A stretch of 64,000 nt of DNA. Origin: Labia minor (taxonomy: Eukaryota; Arthropoda; Insecta; Dermaptera; Spongiphoridae). The position numbers and the translations under genes are program-made. Below the pieces are notes generated by a model. That model made no database searches. It was not told where the DNA came from and saw nothing but the letters and a program-made list of their open reading frames with translations. Shown one piece after another: positions 1 through 13,200 of the stretch. The stretch lies in assembly GCA_963082975.1 (NCBI GenBank), contig OY720347.1:44467155-44531154 (forward strand), in the 5' to 3' direction. Position 1 is the stretch's first letter, and every line of letters begins with the position of its first letter.

Positions 1-395
1 AAATTCAACCCTTGATTATGCAAAAATATATTTATTAATTTAAAATTCTAGCGAATAATTCAATAAAAATACCAAATAGAACCTGTGATCGAGTTCAAGC
101 GTTTCCCAATTACTTTCCATGAAGACAAAATTGTTTATTTTTTTCTTTTTGAACCACTAAGTTTTTTTCTATGCACCCTCCCCATTTTCATTATTTTATA
201 AATAACATATACAAGATAATCAAATGAATTTTAGATTTCAGTGTTCAGAAGGGTGAGAATTTTTAAAAAATTAAAATTTCGCCTTAGAATTTTACATACC
301 TTCTTATTTGCCTGTGGAATTATAAATTTATCTTGAATAATAATGAATTGGGAAGTTAGTATCAAATAAAATTGAAAAAAAAATTATTTTCTCAG
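1..395 (+). other. GLDC intron, 3' part
   Basis: This is AT-rich sequence upstream of the first recognisable GLDC exon. It ends in a polypyrimidine stretch and a TTTTCTCAG acceptor at 387-395. I see no coding exon in it; the missing N-terminal part of GLDC (about one third of the protein) must lie to the left of the window. Confidence 0.7.
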
Positions 396-3300
396 GTACG
401 ATTAATGCCAGGACGTATGATTGGAGTAACGAGAGATGCATCTGGTCATGATGCCTATCGTCTAGCTCTCCAAACACGAGAACAACATATTCGGAGGGAC
501 AAAGCAACTAGTAATATTTGTACTGCTCAAGCTCTTTTAGCTAACATGGCTGCAATGTATGCGGTATATCATGGTCCAGAAGGATTGAAAGATATAGCTA
601 CACGTGTTCATAATTCTACCCTTTTGCTTGCTGCAGGTATTTTGGATCTTAAACATGTAATTTATTTATAAAAAAAATTATATAAAAATTAACAATATTA
701 TTAATGTAGAGAGAGATAATAGCATTTGTACTCAAAAACAAATGTATATTTAATAAAGAAAATATTTAATTCTGATTCTTAAAAATTAATTTACTCTAAT
801 AAGATTAATTTACTTATAAATAATAAGAATATCTTTTGGTAAAATTATAACATTAAAAAAAGATTAAAATTCTTATAAAAAATGTAAAACTTCTTTAAAT
901 TGCTTTCTATAGTGTTTAATAGATGAATTTCAAAGAATATTTATTAGAAATGTAAACTAAAAATTTTGATGATAAAGAAACAAACATTCAATTTAAGAAT
1001 GTCGTCATTCCAGGAATGAGAAAATGTCTTCCCTCTCTCTCTCCTGATAATTCTTGTATATATTTTCCTTTTCCTAAAAAATAAATACATTTTTTAATAT
1101 AAAATAACACTTATTTGTAGGCATTAAAGATGCAGGAAATCAAATCACAAATCCACTCTTTTTTGATACCTTGACCGTTTTACCATCCATGGATTCAGGT
1201 GAAATTCAACATCGAGCTCGTCAAAAAAAAATTAATCTTCGTTATAATCAAGATAATACGGTTAGTAATTGATTTATTTAGAAATTAAATTTTATATAGT
1301 TTTATAAAAATATATAAAAAGGGTTTAATTTGTTTAATAGGTTGGAGTTTCCTTAGATGAAACTGTCCGTGAAAAAGATATCGATGATTTACTTTGGGTA
1401 TTTGGTTCTAAACACACATCTAAAGAAGTATGAAATAGGTTACCACCTATTGTAAAAGATATCTAATAACTTGGATTATTTTATTATTTTATTTTTCAGG
1501 TTTTACAAACACACGATTTATCTGCTGGGAGTCTTTATCAATCTTCTTTCCGGCGTACATCACCTTTCTTAACACATCCAGTATTTAATTCTCATCACAG
1601 TGAATCGCGTTTGGTTCGATATATGAAAAGACTAGAGAATAAAGATATCTCGCTCGTACATTCAATGATACCTTTGGTAATTAATTTCCATTTAAATATA
1701 ATCTCGTTTTCACTATTTTTAAAAATAAAATCCCTATCAAACCTTTTCTAAACAACTATTTTGTTATGTGAGTTTTAAAATATATTTTACTATTTCACAG
1801 AATATCGATCAATCTAACTATCTCTGTGGCCATACGAAACTCAAAAGTTCATGGCCGAATCAACACATTCTTCCAAATGTCCCTATACTGAACCATCTCC
1901 ATTCAACTTCCACTCTGTTTTAACTCCAAATTAGAATTAATAAATATTTCCAAAATTGGTACGAAATTCTGCGTTAAAATTAAATTTAGCAATAATTAAA
2001 GACCTTAATAATAGGGTTACATTACTTTAATAATATATATTAAAATTATATTATTAAATCACATCTTATTTTTACTGAAACGTAACCAAATTCGCCTTTA
2101 TTCAAAGTTTATTATGATATATATAGAATGTTAATATGGAATTTCATTTCATATTATTTTATTACTATATTATATTTAATCTATAATAAGTATTCCAAAA
2201 TTACAAATGAATTCATAAGACTGTAGTAGTGATTTTATAAAAGATGATATAAAATTAACATATTATTTTATATTATAATACTTATATTGTTTTAGGGTTC
2301 CTGTACAATGAAATTAAATAGCACAACCGAAATGATGCCATGCAGTCTTCCCCAATTTACAGAGTTACATCCTTTTGCACCGATTGATCAAGCCCTTGGA
2401 TATCAACAATTATTTGATGAACTCCAAAGTGATTTATGTGCAATCACTGGTTATGATAGAATCTCTTTTCAACCGAATAGGTTTATTATTTAATATAATA
2501 ATTATTTAATTAATTCATACTTTTAATTATTATTTAATTATAATTATCGAGAATAAATAAATAATTTCAAATATATATTAGGATTTAAATTTAGATATTT
2601 ATTTTAGTGGGGCTCAAGGAGAGTATGCAGGTTTAAGAGCAATTCAAGGGTATCATGAGGCTCGTGGAGAAGGGAACCGAACCGTGTGCCTTATACCTGT
2701 CTCAGCCCATGGTACAAATCCAGCTTCCGCTCAAATGGCTGGTATGCAAGTAGAACCCATTAATGTTCTCAAAGATGGCAGTATTGATCTCGATCATCTT
2801 CAAGATAAAGTAACAAATATTATTTATTTTCAAATTCATTAATTCATTTTTAAAATATAATTAATTGGTTAATTTACTTGTTCTTTTAGATAATAAAACA
2901 TAGTAATAATTTATCATGCCTTATGATAACTTATCCTTCCACAAATGGAGTTTTTGAAGAGACAGTAGCCGATGTGTGCGCTTTGGTTCACAAACATGGG
3001 GGACAAGTATATCTTGATGGAGCAAATATGAATGCCCAAGTTGGGCTTTGTAGACCTGGAGATTATGGATCTGATGTATCTCATCTTAATTTACATAAAA
3101 CATTTTGTATTCCACATGGAGGAGGTGGTCCTGGAATGGGACCAATTGGAGTGTATGTTTTTTTTTTAAATAGTATAAAATCCACTTTATTCTTCACTAA
3201 AATTTTATTTTGATTTAGATTATTAATCTAATTAAATTTTTCTTACTTCAGAAAAGCTCACCTAGCACCATTTCTTCCAAGTCATCCAATAGTAAATCCT

Positions 3301-5848
3301 ATGGCTGATCTCGGTCGTACATCGAAATCATTTGGTGTTGTTTCTGCGGCTCCTTATGGCTCTTCAGCAATTTTGCCAATCTCATGGGCTTATATTAAAG
3401 TAATGATCAATTATGTTTAAAATTATTTTAATTTATAACAAATAATAATAATTTTAAAATTTTTCTAGATGATGGGTGGTAAAGGTTTAAGAAAAGCTAC
3501 TCAAGTAGCTATTTTAAATGCTAACTATATGAGTAAGCGATTAGAATACCATTATAAGACTTTATTCAAGGGAAAGGATACTGGCTTAGTTGCTCATGAG
3601 TTTATTTTAGATGTTCGTGATCTAAAAAAAACTGCGAATGTTGAAGCTGTTGATATTGCTAAAAGACTCATGGATTTCGGTAAATTTTTAAATATACACG
3701 TATATTTTAGAGACACACTATAGTATTAATAGTAATAACGAGGTTATTATATTAAGATATTATATATAAATATAATATATATATATAATATAATATATAA
3801 TATATTACGGATTAAAAATGAAATCAGATTAACTAACAAAAATGCTTGTAAATCGTAGGTTTCCATGCACCAACCATGTCATGGCCTGTGGCTGGAACAC
3901 TTATGATTGAACCTACGGAGTCTGAAGATAAAGATGAATTGGATCGATTTTGTGAAGCTTTAATATGTATGTAAAGAAATTTTCGTAAATTTTATTTAAT
4001 AATATATAATAGTATAATTTTATACAATATAGATTATTATTATATGTATTTATTTAATAATATATATTTAAAATAATATATATTATTATTATTTTCTCAC
4101 AAAAATAGCTTCATGCTCCTTACATGGGCTTTACATTAGTTAGAGATACTTATTAGCCTTCTTCCAACTTCTTTCCTAGAGAGGTATAGTCGAACCAAAG
4201 AGAAATTTAATATGAAAGTAGCGGCTTCTTCATGTCATTGTCGGACTATTTTAATATTCCCAAAGGATATGTCAAGATGGACAGGTGTTTAAAGTTATTA
4301 TAGTAGTTTCTGCTTAATAAATTGGTGTTTAAATTTTTTCAACCCTTTTTCTGTATTGTTCCTTTTCAGGTTGCTGTACTCTATTTTAGTATTTTGGAGT
4401 ATCCCAGGAATTTGTATTTAAGGTTTTATTTGAGACTATCAATGAATAGTAAATGGAAAATTTTCATCTGTTCTCTTTGATTTTATATTTTTCATTTTGG
4501 GCGCACAACAGAGTTATGAGAAAGTTCATCTATTAACAAAACTAAATGAAGCTTCCTTAAAATATTCCACGTCCTTTTGGTATTTCATATATATTTTGGA
4601 TGTTAATGTGGATGTTGTTTTTTCATTTTTTCATAACTGTTACCAAACAAAGAGATTTTGTATTTATCAAGCACCCTGATCAAGCAATCTTACGGTACCG
4701 ATACCTGCTCTTCTTAATAAGCCATATTCAAATAACGAGTTTAGGTTTGCTTATTTTTTAATATAATACATCTAGAATCACAGTTGTTGGATCCCTCGAA
4801 TACGTTCCTTCTTATTGGTTTCAGAAGGTCATATATATTTTGACTTATAAAAAATGTAAATAATTTATAATTCACTGATAGGTACGATATTGGGTGGAAG
4901 TTATCTGGTTGCATATGTTGTTTGGGCTGTATATTGATGATTGACAGGTGCCCGCATACTCAATCTTCTGCCATCCACGGTTCATACGCTGTGATATCCA
5001 TCATCGGCTACAAACTTGACCTCGGGGCCTTGTATTAACTCATTCTCCATTTTCATGGTGGTTGCTCCGGAGAAGGAAAAGGTGCCACTCCTATATGCTT
5101 GTTTTGCCGCCCTGCTCATGGCTGATTGCAGTGCAAATTTGGACGCTACTTCTCTACATTATTATTATTATTAATTTTTATTTAATAATATATTATAAAA
5201 TAGTATATATTCTCATTTTTCTTAGGTATAAGACAAGAAATCCAAGATATTGAAGAAGGACGTATGGATACTCGAACAAATCCCTTAAAACTCGCCCCTC
5301 ACACACAAGAACAAGTAATAGCAACAGAGTGGAATAGACCTTATTCACGGGAACAGGCAGCATTCCCAGTGGTATAAAAAATATTACTTTAATTTTTTAT
5401 AATTTTTATCAAATATACATTTTAAGTTCTTTATTTTATAAATTATTATAATATGATGCCAATTCAGAAATTCTACTATTAAATCGGTTTAGAACTTTTA
5501 TTAAAGAATTAAAACACAATGAATAAAGAAAAAAAATTATATTAATTTTATTTATAAAACAATTACAATTACAAAAATGAGATTTAAATGTTTATCAAAT
5601 CAATCTTTAAAGATATATAATACTATGTATAAAATTTTTGAAGTGTTTACCTTTACTCGGGACAATTACTCTTTTTATTTCAGGAATTTAATTAAATTCT
5701 TCAATTAAAAATCAATTTTGCTTTTTAGCCATTTGTGACACCTGAAAACAAGATTTGGCCAAGTGTAGGAAGAATAGATGATATCTATGGTGATAAACAT
5801 CTTGTATGCACTTGCCCGCCTATTTTACCAAGCTATGAAATAAATTAA
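396..5848 (+). CDS. GLDC: Glycine dehydrogenase (decarboxylating), glycine cleavage P-protein, 3' part
   Basis: GLDC is the pyridoxal-phosphate P-protein of the mitochondrial glycine cleavage system: it decarboxylates glycine and passes the aminomethyl group to the H-protein lipoyl arm. Twelve exons are placed at 396-636, 1121-1260, 1341-1427, 1500-1676, 2296-2480, 2608-2809, 2890-3152, 3252-3399, 3469-3679, 3859-3966, 5226-5371 and 5729-5848 (TAA). All junctions are GT-AG and keep frame, giving about 675 residues. The animal protein has roughly 1,000, so about the first third is off the window. Family landmarks are visible: [13 protein letters not shown] and [13 protein letters not shown] in exon 1, [14 protein letters not shown] across exons 4/5, [13 protein letters not shown] and the PLP-lysine block [20 protein letters not shown] in exon 7, and the C-terminal [16 protein letters not shown]. 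No internal stops or frameshifts are seen, so it looks functional. AATAAA lies just after the stop (5851-5856). The next gene, HIP1, is on the same strand 1.3 kb away. Confidence 0.97.
3967..5225 (+). other. GLDC intron 10, enlarged, with a GC-richer island
   Basis: This intron (about 1.26 kb) is at least twice the length of the other introns of this gene seen here. Its centre (about 4100-5160, most clearly 4880-5160) has less AT bias than neighbouring introns. On the minus strand, 4880-5160 reads almost open (one or two stops) in one frame, but I do not recognise the product. An old insertion is the likeliest explanation. No terminal repeats or target duplication were found by eye. Confidence 0.4.
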
Positions 5849-7137
5849 TCAATAAATCATTATATATATATAATTTATTTTTCAATTAAAATTTTAATAA
5901 AAACATTAATTAATGAATTTATAAATAAATAATGTACATAATAAATTTTATCAATTAAATTTATATAGATTTTATTAAATATTTATCTATATGAAGTTAA
6001 TTAAAACCATTAAATATAAATTTTAAAAAAATGTTTATTTTTTGAACTTTTTAAAAATTATCATATATTAATACATAAAGAAAGAAATTTTGAATAATTT
6101 AATATGAATTATTATAGATTAGAATTACTTATATAAATATATATAAAATAATAAAAAGGAACATTTATAAAAGCAAAGATTGTTCATTAAATATAAATTA
6201 GAAGATTAGAATTTTGAGTCATTCGTCCATTGAATTAAAATTTGGATAATTTTTATAAATTATTTTTAAGAGCTATATACATTAATACTCTTTCAAATCA
6301 TCCCATTTTGACAGGGATAGACCCGGTTTGAAGAAAAGGTAAAAATAACAAGGAATTTTTGACTCTAGTGATAAATATTAAATTAATTAATAATATTAAA
6401 AATAAATATTAATAATTAAAAGTTTTTTTAATTTAATTCTTATTTGAAAATTTTATGGAAAACTCCAACAATAACTTTTTAGTTTTATTTTGTCATAATA
6501 ATTACTGAAATGCGTAATTGGGGCATTCTGTATTTTGAGCAAATTCCCAAATTTGCCCCATTTTAAGAAAACCAAATTATGGGAAGTCTATACATACATA
6601 TTAATATGATTTATATTAAAAATGTTACAAAATTTAATAAATAATTAATTGTCTATTGCTGCCTATATAGTTATGATAATTTTTACTATAAGAAATTAGA
6701 ATAAATATATTAAATATCCATTTCTCTTTGAATATGACTTATAATTTTAAATCTGACCGATGTTCTTGTGTTTCTCTTTGTCCAATAGATGGCTGTTGGT
6801 TAAAAGTCTACTAGAGATTTAAGTCATTCATTCATACTTGTGTGAATTTTTCCTTTCCACAACTTTAGACAAACCACTCACAAATTTTTATTTCATCTAT
6901 ATCACTTCATTGATCATGAATAAATATATGTTCTTTATTTAAAGTAAAATCTAAACTAACATTTTTCATTAATTTTAAAAGAATGTCCTTTATTTTTTTA
7001 TAAAATTGAAATTAATTAAGGAAACAAGTCTAGAAATAAGAAATTAAGATTAGAAAGACTAGACCATTTGAGTTTAGTGATTGTGTTTATTTCAATGGTG
7101 GATTAAGTTATCTTTATAAAGTGAATGCTTTTTTGCC
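5849..7137. other. GLDC-HIP1 intergenic spacer
   Basis: This is a 1.3-kb AT-rich spacer between the GLDC stop and the HIP1 start. It should contain the GLDC polyadenylation site (AATAAA at 5851-5856) and the HIP1 promoter. No TATA box or CpG-rich core stands out, and no open frame is supported. Confidence 0.5.
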
Positions 7138-7221
7138 ATGGCTTCTTTGTCACTCCCCCGGGTTTTGCAGCCAAGAAAAACCAGTTTGGAGCTTGAAAGA
7201 GAAAATTTCGAAAAATTTCAG
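7138..7221 (+). CDS. HIP1: HIP1 first coding exon
   Basis: This 84-nt exon (28 codons) starts with GCC ATG G, a good initiation context, and ends at CAG followed by donor GTGATG. Its reading, MASLSLPRVLQP then LERENFEKFQ, matches the N-terminal pattern of HIP1 (MASS...PKVL...ERESFERTQ) and joins in phase 0 to AVSISKAI at 20366. The local sequence is far less AT-rich than its surroundings. No better start was found closer to exon 2. Confidence 0.88.
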
Positions 7222-10200
7222 GTGATGTGCCATCCTATATTATGTTAAATGATAGAAATTCTGATATATAACCTATCTTTAATTTTTCTTTATTTTTTTT
7301 ATTTATAGATATATATTTATTTATTTAATTTAAAAAATAAATTCATTTCCATGAATTGAAATTTTTTAGCAGAATACATGTCAAAAACCAGTACATATTT
7401 TCGATGACATTTATCATTTGTCATTAAATATTTATGTAAATAATAATATATTAACAATTGTTAAATGAAATAATGAATTTTACAGTTTTAATTGACATTA
7501 ATAAAATTCCAAATATTTAAATAATATCAAAATAAATATAAATAAATATTCTCATTTATTTTATTTCTAATATCTAATTAGATTTAAATATATTTTTAAT
7601 TTTTAAATAAATCGAAAAATAATAGATGTAAATATTTCAAAACAACTAATATTTTATTTGACTTTTGTATATTTGTCCCAAAATGTCAATTATAGTAATA
7701 TAAATAAATAAATAAAAATATATAAACCAATTTAATTAAATTTATTTTGTACCCAAAATGAAAACCTTTTGGTTTTAATATATCATTTTGTTTCAATAAA
7801 TTAAGTACAATTACAATTTTCTAAGTTTTGAAGAATAGCGATATCTTAACAGGTATTCAATATTTTTAAGCGAAACATTCCTGAATAAGAATCCAATTTA
7901 AACTTCTATGATGTATTGACTGAATCAAAATATTTATTCATTCACATGAAAAAAAAAATAAATATTTTTTTAAATTTATAACCATCATTTTCATGGAGAA
8001 TTCGAATGTTTAAATTTGTAATTAAAATTAACTTACCTGTATTTATTATATATATTGGAGTTTGGAGTTTAGTTATTTATTTTAAAAATATCCATTCTCT
8101 ATAATCCACTCGTTTATGAAATTTAAATGCAAAAATTAATTATACATTTCATTTTTATAATTTACCTGAAAAAATTCTAAAAACTTTGAATAAAAAAAAA
8201 GGTGGAATTATATATATATATATATATATACGTGGCAGAAATTCATTTCACTTAATCTAATCTTATCAGGAGAAATGTAATGATATATTATTGGATACTA
8301 CTAGTTGATTCTATTCTATTAAACTGGACTTTATACGTAAATCGTTCGAGTTGTGATGTATTTTTTTAAAATTTTTTAAAATGCTTAGTGGAATTTTACC
8401 TCCTTTGAATGAAAAACAAGCTTGGAAACTAGTAAGCATTTGATTAATATTCTGTATTTATAAATAGTTACTTATATATTTAAATTAAATTAACTATTAA
8501 AAATATATTATAATGAACAATAGAATTTTCATATTCTAAAAAAATCGTTGCCTTTTGAAATTATTTTATTAAATTTGCAATTATTATTTTATGAAAAATT
8601 CAATTATTGGTTTGTTTTTTTATATCAAAATAAACAAATGATAAACAAAATTAAGGAAATAGGAACTTATTTAAATAATATATTATTTATACTATATATA
8701 AATAATATTGTAATTTAAATGAATAGATTATTTAATTTTTTATAAAATTTCCTTAACTAGATTTTTTCAATACTAGATAAGAAAGACCATCTGTTAAAAA
8801 TAATCTCAGTGGGTGTAAACTTTCCTTTCCAGGTGTTCATAATCCTTCAAGTACCTACCTTCTCCCCTCCCACACGGATCTATTTCTCTTTTCTACTTTT
8901 CCGATCAAACATATATCAGTAATATAAAATCCCTTTTTAAAAATTTCACTCGAAAGAAGTTTAATGGTAATCTTAATAGACAATGAATTCTTATTTCTTT
9001 AAATTATAAATAAAAGTATACTGGAGATTCCCATCCTTAATGCTTGTAAATTATTTCTAAATTAGAATTTTATATTTTTTCTCTACATTTTAATTTGTGC
9101 TTTAAAGGGAAAACAATAATCCAGATATCTTTATCTATTTATTTTATTAATCTCTTTTTTTATATTATTATCGTTTTAATTCATTTGTATATATTTATTT
9201 TATTATATATATATTTTATACTTTTTTTTAAAATTTGTTAAAATTGTGACCTAATAACTTTAAATAATCTTTTATTATAATGTAACTTATTTGTACTATT
9301 TGTACCAATTTTATTAATTAAATTTTTATAATCTGTTTGATGAAATAAAATGCCTTAAAGATTTTAATCAATTTTCTTTATTTTTAGTGCTCTTGATGAC
9401 GAGATTTGAGTTATATAAAAATCTATTAAAAACTATAATAGAAAGTAGATATATATCTTGACAAAAATGGCCAAAATTTATTCAGGACAACTCTAAATGT
9501 TTTCTTCACGATTATTTTATTTTCATTAATTCATCATGTTTTATTTATTTTTACAATTTTTAAATATTAGTAGTGGAACAAATGTATAGATATTTATAAA
9601 TTAAATCATTACATTTTGATGAATAATGATAAATTTTTAAAAATTATCTGTACCGTTCATAAATAAAAATATTTTAACTATTGAGGAATAGTACAATTTT
9701 TAATTTCTTAATATTAGATGATGCTTTATTTGCTTAGATTTTACTATAATATAATGTCTCTCAGATCTATAAATTAACAATTAAAAAAAAATTGACATTG
9801 AAAATTATCGTTAGTCACCGTACATTTCGATGACGTTCTCATTACAACAACTACAACAATATTTAAATATTGACAATTTAACTCGGTTTAAATGAATGCT
9901 CTTTGACTCTCCATTTGGTCTATTACATATTTATTTTTTGTTTGAATCATAGTTTTGGGTATTAGGAATGAATCATTAAGGTTTAAGGAATTACTTATTT
10001 ATAAGCCTTAAAATTTATTCACGATTGACAGTCGCAACAGTAAACTTTACACACTACCAATTAGAGAGATAACAAAAAATCAATAATTAATTTTTTTTAT
10101 TCCCAAATTCAAATTATTATATAAATTTACAAAAAAAAACCCAGAATATTATTTATTAGATCAAATGTTTAGATTATTGAGTATCAATTATATAAAAATT

Positions 10201-13200
10201 AAAGTATTTTATTTGTCCAACTTCCACCCCTAGATACGTTATCATTTTCATAGAACTATATTCAAATACCATCATAATATAAATTTATTAATTTAGATCT
10301 TTTATTAAATATTATAACACTTGTAAACACACCGATTTTGTTGTAAATTCCTTTCATAAAATAAAAACAGCTCTAGGTATAATAAATAATTCCCAATAAT
10401 TGCCACACCATTTTAAAATTGTTGAAGTGATTCTTGACTTCAAGTAATTTAAGTAAATATGTCCAGAGTATTAAAAAGGTTGCGCAAATTTTTAAAAATC
10501 TAACATAAAAAAAATTATTCAAATGCTCTAAAAATCTAAAATTTAATTTTCAAGAGTATTTATTAAAAAAACAATTTTGACTTCAAATACAACTCTTCAC
10601 ACAGGTCCCCTCTCCCACTTGCACAATTTTACATACGTTTTGTTTAGGTATATAATTTAGTACCGCCGAGTCAACAAATGATCTTAAGAGAAAATTGTTT
10701 AACAAATATATCTTTTTCTCTAACAAAGTTACAATTTTATTTTTTTATGAATTATTCTTTTTAATATATCTATTAATTTATCGTAGAAGAGTAGTATAAT
10801 AATAGAAGTATATAGAGTATATATGTTTTAAATTGTTAAAGCTTTGGTGGTTGTTTTTATTTATAAGGGTATTTTGTAAATAAAACCACATATTGATATT
10901 TTATTGTAAATTCATTCAAAACACAAAAAATACATAACGTTTCGAGTGAGTCCACTGAACGCTCGGATAGTGCAGTCGCTTGATAACGATTACAGAAGGA
11001 TCAATCGAAATGTTGTGTATTTTTTTTGTTTTGAATGAATTTACAATAAAATATCAATATGTGATTTTATTTATAAAATTCCCTTATAAGTATATATGTT
11101 TCTTTAAATATATATATATCGTATACTTGTACGACTTTATTATTCATTTCTGTATTACAACAGTAAAAGAGAAAGTAAATTTTTCAAAATTATTTGAAAG
11201 TATCTTCTTATTAATAGCATTTGCCCTAAAGGAAATGATAAATTGTTAAAATAACAAGAAAAAACTATAAAGAAAAAAATATTATATTAACGAATATTAT
11301 TATATATTTCAAGTGATTTTAATTTCATTTTTTTATGAGAATTAAACAAATTATATATAATAGTTTTATGTATAGTATATTATAAGAGAGAGATTTCTCT
11401 TTCTAAATCATTTTGATAATAATATTTAATTTTAATTTGCCCTTCGTTATTTTTTTTTTGTAATTGTATACACAAACATTTTATCAAGAGATTGTTTGCC
11501 ATTCATGTCTTTCTAAGTTGGATTCTACCCATTCTGACTAGACATTGAACAGATGCCGGGTAAGAGGAAGAGGCTGGTGTTTGAGACGGGAAGTGAGATC
11601 CCCACACAGAGGCACAACGAGATCCACTCATCTGCTCACGCGCGTGTAGCGGAAAAGCTCCTTTCGAGAAAGACCTCGAAGCACAAAACACACTCCTCTC
11701 CTCCCCTTTACCCACTGCATCATCTCTTTGATTTACATTAGATGTATGAATTTATTTATATAATAATCTGATTAAAAGACAACAGGAAATTTTTTATATT
11801 TCATTTTGATTTCTAATATTATATTAAAATGATTGATTTAATGAATTTCTTATATGATTAATATATTATTAAAATGAATCATATTTGAATAATGAAAAAA
11901 TTGGAGTCATTTATTTAAGAGGAAATGGTAAGATCTTATGATAATAAAAATTTAATTTCTTGATTAAATTGTTTATAATCACACCATTAATCTATCATTT
12001 TCAATAGAAAGTGTTCTATTCTTTATTTTTTTCATATGGGTAATTATCAAATTGTGTGAATTATCTAATTATAGATAAAACATATATTTTAAACAATAAT
12101 TTAGTATATATCTTAAAATCATAAATTGTGAAAATCATACTATTGGTATTTCATTTTTTTTTATCATAATTATTTGCTGAAAGAAAAAAAATCCTATCCT
12201 TTCAACTATCATGAAATAAACTTAGAGAATTATTATATAACTATTATAACTAACGCTCTAATTTTCACATGTTTGCTACTTTTTACCTTATCGTAAAGTA
12301 AAAAAATCGTAAAAAAAAGTAAATAAAGTTGAGAATAATTTGACGCGAACAGATAAACAAACAAGCAAGCAAGCTAAGAAAAACGTGGTAAAAAGAGCGA
12401 AGAGCAAAGGCAAAATGTTGAATTATTGAAGTTTATTTTTCACCAAATTGAAAAAAAAAAAAAATAATTAAAATTAACATAATATATATAATAATAAATT
12501 AGAAAAATGTTGTCATTTGGATATCTCCACAATAGGACCATTTTAGTAATTTCTGAATGGGTGCTTGTGTATCTGATTCTTTTAAACACAATACAGGTTA
12601 TTAAACAAAAAGTCAATATAAAAATGAGAATATATAAATGTTCTATTTTTTATCTATTGTTTTTGAAAAAAATTAACATTAATGATAAGCAGTTTTCATC
12701 GAAATTTATTGATAATCATCCGAAAGTAATGGAAATCTATATCTATATTATGAAATAATAGATATAAAATTTCATCAGTCTACGTTAACTGAAATTGATA
12801 GTTTATCGGAACTGATTTTTAAAAAGATTTTCGAAGTATTTTTTTACTTTATCGATATCTTTAAAATGACAAACAAAAATCAATAATTCTGCAAACTTAA
12901 TGAAATGCAATTATATTCTCATTCATTTTCAAACTATATTATTATTTTTGATTATAAATTAATTGTAATTATGATAAGACACTTTTTTTTTGTTAACTTT
13001 TAATTTTACTAAAAAATAGTAATTTTAATATTAAAATAAATAATTAAAATTAATTATACAAATTAGCATTTAATCATTTATTACTTTTTAAAATATCAAA
13101 ACAAAAAAAGAGTGAAGAGAAATTTTTTTGTTTAATTTTAAAAAAAGAATTTCTATCAAATATTATAATAATTTTAATTAATAGTTTAAAAAAACATTTA

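Noticed and set aside
10980..11249. 89-codon plus frame rich in Phe, Ile and Tyr
   Set aside because: It starts in the centre of the palindromic MITE and runs on through its right arm into low-complexity AT DNA.
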